Shown: one piece after another, positions 1-5,075 of the stretch
How the letters are laid out: the number at the start of each line of letters is the position of its first letter
How positions within the stretch are numbered: the first letter of the stretch is position 1
Source: Thermoflavifilum sp.
GTDB lineage: Bacteria > Bacteroidota > Bacteroidia > Chitinophagales > Chitinophagaceae
Length of the DNA: 7,465 nt
Direction of reading: 5' to 3'
Assembly: GCA_019683625.1 (NCBI GenBank)
Contig: JADGHY010000100.1
Span: forward strand, 1-7,465
Program-made: the position numbers and the translations under genes
Notes under the pieces: model-generated
What the model was told of the DNA's origin: nothing
What the model saw: the letters and a program-made list of their open reading frames with translations, nothing else
Databases searched by the model: none

Positions 1-2
1 AG

Positions 3-83
3 CTAGAGGTGATTGGTTTATGGGAAAACGAATTTAGGCATTTTGGTTTTTATGCAAGATATTTTTTTAAAAACTTCTTCTGA
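3..83 (+). CDS. Possible 3' end of a gene entering from the left (partial)
   Basis: A frame open from the left edge encodes 26 residues and stops at TGA (81-83). The peptide is rich in aromatic and basic residues and reads like a real protein C-terminus (ends ARYFFKNFF). The other two forward frames hit stops earlier (TAG at 4-6 and 35-37). It would converge on the phosphorylase gene, with 17 bases between the two stop codons. I do not recognise the family. A 26-codon open run can occur by chance, so the call is tentative. Confidence 0.3.
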   Translation, partial: LEVIGLWENEFRHFGFYARYFFKNFF

Positions 84-100
84 AACTTGATTTTTTCCAA

Positions 101-1777
101 TCATGAACCCGAAACAGGATCATATTCTTCAGGCCGGTAAAGGATTTCATAATATTGTTTTGCCAGACGATTGCTATCGAACTGGGGCAATACGTCGCGT
201 AGGCTGTTCATCATCATTTGATACCAATGCGAAGGATTCTCGTAATACAGGGGGATCACTTTACGGGTGAGCACCCGATAAAGTTGGGCTGCGTCGTGGG
301 CATCCATTTGTTCCACGGGCCAGTCGGGCGGGGCTGCCGGAATCACAAAACTATTTTCCTCATCTCGTGCAAATTCGGCAAACCAGCCATCGGGTATACT
401 GACGTTTAGGGCTCCGTTCATGGCTGCCGTCATGCCGCTGGTGCCTGAGGCTTCTCGGGTCAGGCGCGGCGTGTTTAACCACACGTCGGCCCCGGCTTTA
501 AGTTGTTTAGACAGGCTTAGCTCGTAGCCCGTAAGCACGGCTATGTTGGGATGCTGTTTGCTCAGCTGAACCAGATGATTGAACAAGCCAATTGCTCCGG
601 CATCGGTGGGGTAAGGCTTCCCTGCCCAGATCAGCTGAACGGGATGGCGGCTATCTTGTATCAGGGCTTCAAAGGCCTGGGGTTCCCGCAGCAACAGGTC
701 AAGCCGTTTGTAGCCGGCAAAACGCCTGGCAATCACGATGGTAAGCACTTCGGGATCGAACAGCTTTCCGCACTGGTCGGCCACCACTTCAAACAGGGCT
801 TCCTTCAGGCGGTGCTTTCTTTCCTGCAATGCCTTCACATCATGGGCTGCTGCAGCCTCATAGAGCTCAGCATCAGCCCAATAGCCAGCATGCTGGGCAT
901 TAGTAATAGAGCAGATGGGAGAAATCTCCGGATACGCTGCCCACATCTTGTGCAAGGTGCGCGTGTGTATTTCCGAAACCCCATTGGTAAGGCCGGCCAT
1001 ACGCAAGGCAGCCAGGGTATGATTGAAAACGGGCCCATCTATTCCCGTGACCTGCCGCACCTGATCAGCCGAAAGCCCGCCAAAAAAGCTCATCTCTTCC
1101 AGCAGTCCAAAATCATTTTGGGGGTTGCCTGCCGCCTCGGGAGTATGGTTGGTAAATACCAACCGTTTTTTCACTTCTTCCAGCCGTTGGTATTTTTCAT
1201 ATAGGTAAAAAGCCAAGGGGAGGGCATGTGATTCATTGAGGTGATAAATTTCAGGCTTCCAGCCCAGGTGTTCAAACAATTTGGCCCCTCCGATGCCCAG
1301 CACAATATCGGCTGCCAGTTGTGCAGCCAGATCCGCATCGTAGAGCTTAAAGGAGGTAGTTCGGGCCAAATAATCGTTGCCTTCCACATCGGTAGTAAGC
1401 AAGAATAAGGGTGCTGTTTGAAATCGTTCTGGTGGCAAATACCATACTTTCACCTGTACGGGCTGGCCATGAATCTGAATAGGGTATTGGATACCGGTGT
1501 CGACCAGAAAATGATAAATTTTCTCCTGAAACAACACGGCCATCGATTGGTCTGGATGGCGTACCTGGTCGTAATAGCCATACTTCCAAAGGATTCCCAC
1601 CCCCACCAGGTTCTGCCTCAAGGCATAGGCACTGCGCAAATGCGAGCCGGCTAAAAAGCCCAATCCACCTGCATAGATCTTCAAAGGCTGATGGATAGCA
1701 TATTCCATGCAAAAATAAGCCACAGGTCTGCTATAGGCGGGTTCAATCTCGTAAGGATGCGCAAAAGCAAATGCCAT
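101..1777 (-). CDS. glgP: Short-form alpha-glucan (glycogen) phosphorylase, GT35 family, with the PLP-lysine position changed to Thr
   Basis: A 558-residue cytoplasmic protein of the GT35 alpha-glucan phosphorylase family, which cleaves alpha-1,4-glucan with phosphate to give glucose-1-phosphate. Visible landmarks: N-terminal YFCMEYAIHQ...YAGGLGFLAGSHL (21-47); HLNESHALPLAF (179-190); FTNHTPEAAGN (208-218), whose His211 matches the active-site His of muscle phosphorylase; and RRFAGYKR (351-358), whose Arg352 and Lys357 match the phosphate-binding Arg569 and Lys574. The PLP segment EASGTSGM (442-449) is followed by Thr450, where the classic enzymes have the Lys that binds PLP (rabbit Lys680). 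It is shorter than the ~800-850-residue enzymes and starts almost directly at the catalytic fold, as in the compact bacterial/archaeal branch. The ATG at 1777 is preceded by AATTCCTTACCT with no Shine-Dalgarno. It is transcribed divergently from the gluconokinase. The family call is firm; catalytic competence is uncertain because of Thr450. Confidence 0.9.
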   Translation of the reverse strand: MAFAFAHPYEIEPAYSRPVAYFCMEYAIHQPLKIYAGGLGFLAGSHLRSAYALRQNLVGVGILWKYGYYDQVRHPDQSMAVLFQEKIYHFLVDTGIQYPIQIHGQPVQVKVWYLPPERFQTAPLFLLTTDVEGNDYLARTTSFKLYDADLAAQLAADIVLGIGGAKLFEHLGWKPEIYHLNESHALPLAFYLYEKYQRLEEVKKRLVFTNHTPEAAGNPQNDFGLLEEMSFFGGLSADQVRQVTGIDGPVFNHTLAALRMAGLTNGVSEIHTRTLHKMWAAYPEISPICSITNAQHAGYWADAELYEAAAAHDVKALQERKHRLKEALFEVVADQCGKLFDPEVLTIVIARRFAGYKRLDLLLREPQAFEALIQDSRHPVQLIWAGKPYPTDAGAIGLFNHLVQLSKQHPNIAVLTGYELSLSKQLKAGADVWLNTPRLTREASGTSGMTAAMNGALNVSIPDGWFAEFARDEENSFVIPAAPPDWPVEQMDAHDAAQLYRVLTRKVIPLYYENPSHWYQMMMNSLRDVLPQFDSNRLAKQYYEILYRPEEYDPVSGS

Positions 1778-1804
1778 AGGTAAGGAATTAAATTCAGTTT
1801 TTCA

Positions 1805-1812
1805 CAAATCTA
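1805..1812 (-). promoter_or_regulatory. Candidate Bacteroidota -7 promoter element for the phosphorylase gene
   Basis: On the - strand the sequence TAGATTTG matches the Bacteroidota sigma-ABfr -7 consensus TAnnTTTG exactly. It lies 27 bases upstream of the phosphorylase ATG, giving a short leader of about 20 bases. No clean TTTG -33 element is seen at the expected distance; only a weak TTCG-like match is present. The assignment rests on the -7 box and its position. Confidence 0.4.
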
Positions 1813-1871
1813 TCTGCAGCAGGGAATGTTGTCCCGAATGATGAAGGTAAGATTTGTCTGTAAAATGCCTT

Positions 1872-1879
1872 TATCTTTA
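1872..1879 (+). promoter_or_regulatory. Weak candidate -7 element for the gluconokinase/CDF pair
   Basis: TATCTTTA matches TAnnTTTG at all fixed positions but the last. A TTTG at 1853-1856 could be the -33 element, but the spacer is only 15 bases against the usual ~19-21. The box ends 4 bases before the ATG at 1884, which would make the transcript leaderless or nearly so. An alternative start at 1899 (Met6) would leave a short leader. The match is weak. Confidence 0.2.
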
Positions 1880-1883
1880 ATGC

Positions 1884-3392
1884 ATGCAAGCCTATTGGAT
1901 GGCCTTAGATTTAGGTACCTCTTCCCTGAAAATCGTCTGCAGTGATCCGGACGGAAAGGTGTTGCATACTGCTACACAAGCCTGTCACACCTATCATCCT
2001 CAGCCGGGTTGGGAAGAACAGCATCCGGAAGCATTGTTGGAGGGTGTACAAATTTTGCTCACAGATGCCGTTACCCGTTTGGGTCAACCTCAGGCCATCA
2101 GCCTCAGTGCTGCCATGCATAGCCTCATGGCCGTAGATGAGCAAGGGATGCCCCAATCAGAGTTGCTGATCTGGTCTGATCTTCGGAGCAGCCAGGAAGC
2201 CAAATGGTTGAAACAACGAATTGGGGAAAAAGTGTATGCTCATTCGGGCGTGCCCATACATCCCATGTTGCCGCTTTGCAAGCTGGTGTATTGGAAAAAT
2301 AATCTGCCGGCCTGGTTTCAGCGGGTTGCCTGGTTTATTTCTCTCAAAGAATACATTTTATTTCACCTGACCGGGCAAATGAAGGCAGATTATGCCATGG
2401 CAGGGGCTACGGGGATGTTCAATTTGCTGGAGCGGGATTGGGATAAAGAAGTGTTGCAGCTCATTGACCTGGATCCATCCAGATTACCCGAAATTTCTTC
2501 TCCGCTACAGGCCTGCTTCACCCATGGGCATCAACGCCTCACCCGGGCAAGCGGTCTGGCTTCGGGCATTCCCGTGTTGGTAGGAGCCACAGATGGTTGC
2601 CTGGCTGCTTTGGGATCTGGCATAGAAGACTCCCAGCATCTGAGCGTAACGGTGGGCACCAGTGCGGCGGTACGCTTATGGAGCCATCGCCCCGTCTGGG
2701 ATCATCAGCAACGGTTGTTTTGCTATATGCTTTTTCCCGAAGCCTATGTGGTAGGTGCAGCTTTGAACAATGGCGGGGGCATTATTCCCCGATGTATGGA
2801 AATGATGGATGATCGGGAGTCTGATGTGGAGGCGTGGATAGCCAAGGCCATGCAGGCACCGCCGGGGAGTGATGGGCTGATGTGCCTGCCCTATCTGTAT
2901 GGTGAACGCTCGCCTGTGTGGGACCCCGAAGCTTCGGGGGCTTTTTTGGGTTTGCGTGCGCATCATCAGGCTTGCCATGTTCACCGGGCCATCTTGGAAG
3001 GCATCGGATTTTGTCTCATGCAGGCCCTGCGCATACTGGAGACGGCTGTGCATTTGTCCGATCAAAAGGCTAAGTCCGGTGATATTATCCTGAGTGGCGG
3101 GATTACGCATTCCCAGCCATGGATGCAGCTTCTGGCCAATATGTTGGGAAGAAAGCTGGTGGTACGCCAGCAGGTTGATGCCTCTTGTGCGGGAGCCTTG
3201 CAACTTCTCGCGCGCTATTTTCACCGAAAACCGCTGAAAATAACGCGGGCTTCTGCTATGGAAGAGGAAAAGCTAATCCTGCCCGATGCACAAGCAGCGT
3301 TGCAATATGCTGGGTTGTTACCCCAATTTGAAGCCTTGTATCCCTTGGTAAAAAGCTGGCAGGAAATTGCCACAACAAAACCACGGAAATAG
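1884..3392 (+). CDS. gntK: Gluconokinase, FGGY carbohydrate kinase family
   Basis: A 502-residue cytoplasmic sugar kinase, close to the ~510 residues of Bacillus GntK. It would phosphorylate D-gluconate with ATP to 6-phosphogluconate. The N-terminal ATPase phosphate loop is ALDLGTSSLK (7-16). SLSAAMHSLMAVDEQG (73-88) and SGVPIHPMLPLCKL (121-134) are typical of the gluconokinase branch rather than xylulokinase or glycerol kinase. GATDG (234-238) carries the likely catalytic base Asp237. The C-terminal half has VTVGTSAAVR (255-264), LPYLYGERSPVWDP (335-348) and the FGGY signature region SGGITHSQPWMQLLANMLG (404-422). An in-frame TAA at 1878-1880 limits the start to the ATG at 1884 or Met6 at 1899; neither has a Shine-Dalgarno. 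The CDF gene follows after 20 bases, so the two are probably cotranscribed. No gluconate transporter or dehydrogenase gene is in view. Xylulokinase is the main alternative. Confidence 0.85.
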   Translation: MQAYWMALDLGTSSLKIVCSDPDGKVLHTATQACHTYHPQPGWEEQHPEALLEGVQILLTDAVTRLGQPQAISLSAAMHSLMAVDEQGMPQSELLIWSDLRSSQEAKWLKQRIGEKVYAHSGVPIHPMLPLCKLVYWKNNLPAWFQRVAWFISLKEYILFHLTGQMKADYAMAGATGMFNLLERDWDKEVLQLIDLDPSRLPEISSPLQACFTHGHQRLTRASGLASGIPVLVGATDGCLAALGSGIEDSQHLSVTVGTSAAVRLWSHRPVWDHQQRLFCYMLFPEAYVVGAALNNGGGIIPRCMEMMDDRESDVEAWIAKAMQAPPGSDGLMCLPYLYGERSPVWDPEASGAFLGLRAHHQACHVHRAILEGIGFCLMQALRILETAVHLSDQKAKSGDIILSGGITHSQPWMQLLANMLGRKLVVRQQVDASCAGALQLLARYFHRKPLKITRASAMEEEKLILPDAQAALQYAGLLPQFEALYPLVKSWQEIATTKPRK

Positions 3393-3412
3393 ATAAATTC
3401 CGAACTTGCAGT

Positions 3413-4405
3413 ATGCATATGCATGCATCTCATCGTCATGAAGCTTCTGCTCACGCTTCTGCCCAGCACATGTTGGGGAGCATGAACCGCATGCTATGGT
3501 TGGGTGCCCTGTTGAACCTGTTGTATGTGCTGATAGAAGCAGGGGCAGGATTGTGGACACATTCTCTTGCGCTGGTGGCCGATGCCGGACACAATCTTAT
3601 GGATGTATTGAGTCTGGTGATTTCTCTGCTGGCCTTTCGCTTATTGCGCATCAATCCCAATCAACAATTTACATACGGATATCGCAAAACCACTATCCTG
3701 GCAGCTTTGCTTAATGCAGTAATTTTATTGATCACTGTGGGAGCCATTGGGGTAGAAGCCGTGAAGAGAATGATCCACCCGGAAATAATTTCAGGAATAG
3801 AGGTTTCGATCATTGCCGGATGTGGCATCCTGGTGAATGGCGCAACGGCCTTTTTGTTTTACCGATACCAGCATCAGGATTTAAACATGAAAGGAGCTTT
3901 CCTGCACATGTTTGCCGATGCTGTGGTATCTGTGGCTGTGGTTGTTTCCGGATTGTTGATTGCTGCTTTTCGCTGGTACTGGATTGATCCACTCATCAGT
4001 TTTATGGTGCTGGCCGTTATCTTAGCAAGCACCTGGAAATTGCTAAAGGAAAGTCTGCGGCTTTCCCTGGATGGGGTGCCCAAGGATGTGGATGTACAAG
4101 ATCTTACCCGGCGTATGGAACAGGTGAAGGGAGTGAAAAATGTGCATCATGTGCATGTCTGGGCCATGAGTACGCTGGAAAATGCCCTTACCGCTCATGT
4201 GGTAGTTGATCAGCAATTATCTGTAGCAGAATCGAGCCGGATTCGCCATGAGTTGGAAGCTGTCATCCGGGAAATGCATATACAACATAGCACATTCGAA
4301 ATGGAAACCCCTGCCGAGGCCTGTACACATACCGACTGTTGTACACCTGCCAATAAATCTTCCTCTTTTTTAGCATCACATGAAGCGTCGTATTCCCATC
4401 ATTGA
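3413..4405 (+). CDS. Cation diffusion facilitator (CDF) family metal efflux transporter, CzcD/ZitB-like
   Basis: A 330-residue inner-membrane proton antiporter expected to export Zn2+ or related divalent metals. Six hydrophobic segments are visible at about 27-47, 51-78, 92-115, 128-152, 163-185 and 190-207, followed by a cytoplasmic metal-binding domain (about 210-300) with HHVHVWAMSTLENALTAHV (245-263). The transport site is the HxxxD pair: His60/Asp64 in segment 2 (ADAGHNLMD) and His165/Asp169 in segment 5 (HMFAD), the pattern of zinc-type CDFs. The first 20 residues hold six His, and the C-terminus adds Cys304, His306, Cys309 and Cys310 plus a final His pair, so extra metal binding at both ends is likely. 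The first ATG (3413) is chosen; Met3 (3419) is equally possible and would drop His2. It lies 20 bases after the gluconokinase with no promoter or Shine-Dalgarno seen. The family is certain; the metal is inferred. Confidence 0.92.
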   Translation: MHMHASHRHEASAHASAQHMLGSMNRMLWLGALLNLLYVLIEAGAGLWTHSLALVADAGHNLMDVLSLVISLLAFRLLRINPNQQFTYGYRKTTILAALLNAVILLITVGAIGVEAVKRMIHPEIISGIEVSIIAGCGILVNGATAFLFYRYQHQDLNMKGAFLHMFADAVVSVAVVVSGLLIAAFRWYWIDPLISFMVLAVILASTWKLLKESLRLSLDGVPKDVDVQDLTRRMEQVKGVKNVHHVHVWAMSTLENALTAHVVVDQQLSVAESSRIRHELEAVIREMHIQHSTFEMETPAEACTHTDCCTPANKSSSFLASHEASYSHH

Positions 4406-4952
4406 TATTGCTGCGGTGCAGGATGAAGCCTGGATGTTGCTCGTGCAACTCCTGATCATCGGTTGGGCGATACAAAAACATATTTGCGTATGTCAATCCT
4501 TTCCAAAACGAAGATTTCGATGGGGAAATGGCTTGTTTGATTTGTTTACCGGCATGCTGTTGATCACCGTAAAATGCCCAATTGTACTTCGCATTGCCGA
4601 CAGGCAAATCTCCCTGCAACGATTCATAGCATATCATCCGGTATGGCTGGGCTATAGCAAGCGTATCGCATATATGGGCAAACGATTGCTGATGGTATGG
4701 GGATGGCTGTTGTGGGGATATTGTTGCCCGGAAGAAGCATCATTTGCCAGGCAGCACAAACGGAAAAATCATGCGGGCCGGGCTAAAAACAAACGACGGC
4801 TTGTTTTCGGCTTTTCTCATTATTTGGCCACCCTCTATCAAAGGCTGGCAGCTATATGTGCACGTTGTTTTTCTCATAGATACATGCTTTATGAGGAATA
4901 TCCTGTTTATCGGCCACCTCTTTATCTGATGAACAGGATATGGCTTAGGTAG
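4380..4952 (+). CDS. Doubtful ORF, unknown product (190 codons)
   Basis: This is the longest + strand open frame between the CDF gene and the TonB receptor, and its ATG lies inside the last 26 bases of the CDF gene. The translation is unusually rich in Trp, Cys, Arg and Tyr, poor in acidic residues after residue 20, and has two hydrophobic stretches (about 18-30 and 107-119). I recognise no family. The codon-aligned frame on the - strand is also nearly open from 5054 to 4263, with one TGA at 4742-4740. GC by codon position, counted by eye over about 120 codons, does not clearly favour either strand. This could be a poorly conserved small basic membrane protein, a decayed gene, or non-coding sequence. 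I lean towards not coding. Confidence 0.2.
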   Translation: MKRRIPIIDIAAVQDEAWMLLVQLLIIGWAIQKHICVCQSFPKRRFRWGNGLFDLFTGMLLITVKCPIVLRIADRQISLQRFIAYHPVWLGYSKRIAYMGKRLLMVWGWLLWGYCCPEEASFARQHKRKNHAGRAKNKRRLVFGFSHYLATLYQRLAAICARCFSHRYMLYEEYPVYRPPLYLMNRIWLR

Positions 4953-5075
4953 CACCATCAACGCAACCAAAGGCAAAGGTTCGGTGCAATCAAGCATTGC
5001 AAGTGAGCTTGTTTTCCCGAACACAACAATTCCCAACACGTGTGCTTTCTCTTTTTAAACTTAAACCTAAACGAG
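4406..5075. other. 670-base stretch without a recognisable gene
   Basis: It lies between the CDF stop and the TonB receptor start. All six frames were read: none resembles a known family, including the small Cys/His proteins that sometimes precede TonB receptors in this phylum. No cobalamin or thiamine riboswitch core was recognised upstream of the receptor, and no TAnnTTTG box is seen in its last 120 bases. What it does hold is the doubtful 190-codon frame, an A/T stem-loop near 4777-4811, a G-rich run at 4694-4717, and an A-rich receptor leader with three near-repeats of TTAAAC at 5054-5073. Confidence 0.5.
4777..4811. terminator. Weak stem-loop, possible (bidirectional) terminator
   Basis: AAAACAA (4786-4792) and TTGTTTT (4801-4807) form a 7-bp stem with an 8-base loop. 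Outside it, GCCG (4777-4780) can pair with CGGC (4808-4811), leaving a 5-base bulge on the left arm. CTTTTCTC follows on the + strand. The inner stem is A/T rich and only modestly stable. It could end the gluconokinase-CDF transcript, but it also lies inside the doubtful frame 4380-4952. Confidence 0.25.

Noticed and set aside
69..96. A5/T6 pairing between the converging gene ends as a bidirectional terminator.
   Set aside because: The stem is only A-T pairs with a loop of about 17 bases.
551..1204. 217-codon + strand open frame opposite the phosphorylase gene.
   Set aside because: It is a shadow of the clear phosphorylase on the other strand; its translation matches no family and the phosphorylase motifs are continuous.
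2676..3224. 182-codon - strand open frame opposite the gluconokinase.
   Set aside because: It is antisense to well-conserved FGGY kinase motifs and has no recognisable domain.
4263..4637. 124-codon - strand frame spanning the CDF 3' end and the gap.
   Set aside because: It overlaps about 140 bases of a certain gene, has no family resemblance, and is limited by an in-frame TGA at 4742-4740.
4991..5016. CAAGC...GCTTG hairpin followed by TTTT as a terminator before the receptor.
   Set aside because: Only 5 bp with an 11-base loop and a short T run; too weak to call.
5040..5075. Upstream GTG start for the TonB receptor, adding 12 residues.
   Set aside because: The extension puts extra residues ahead of an ordinary signal peptide; the ATG at 5076 gives a normal one and follows an A-rich leader.
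4953..5075. Cobalamin or thiamine riboswitch upstream of the TonB receptor.
   Set aside because: No B12-box-like or TPP core motif could be recognised in the leader.
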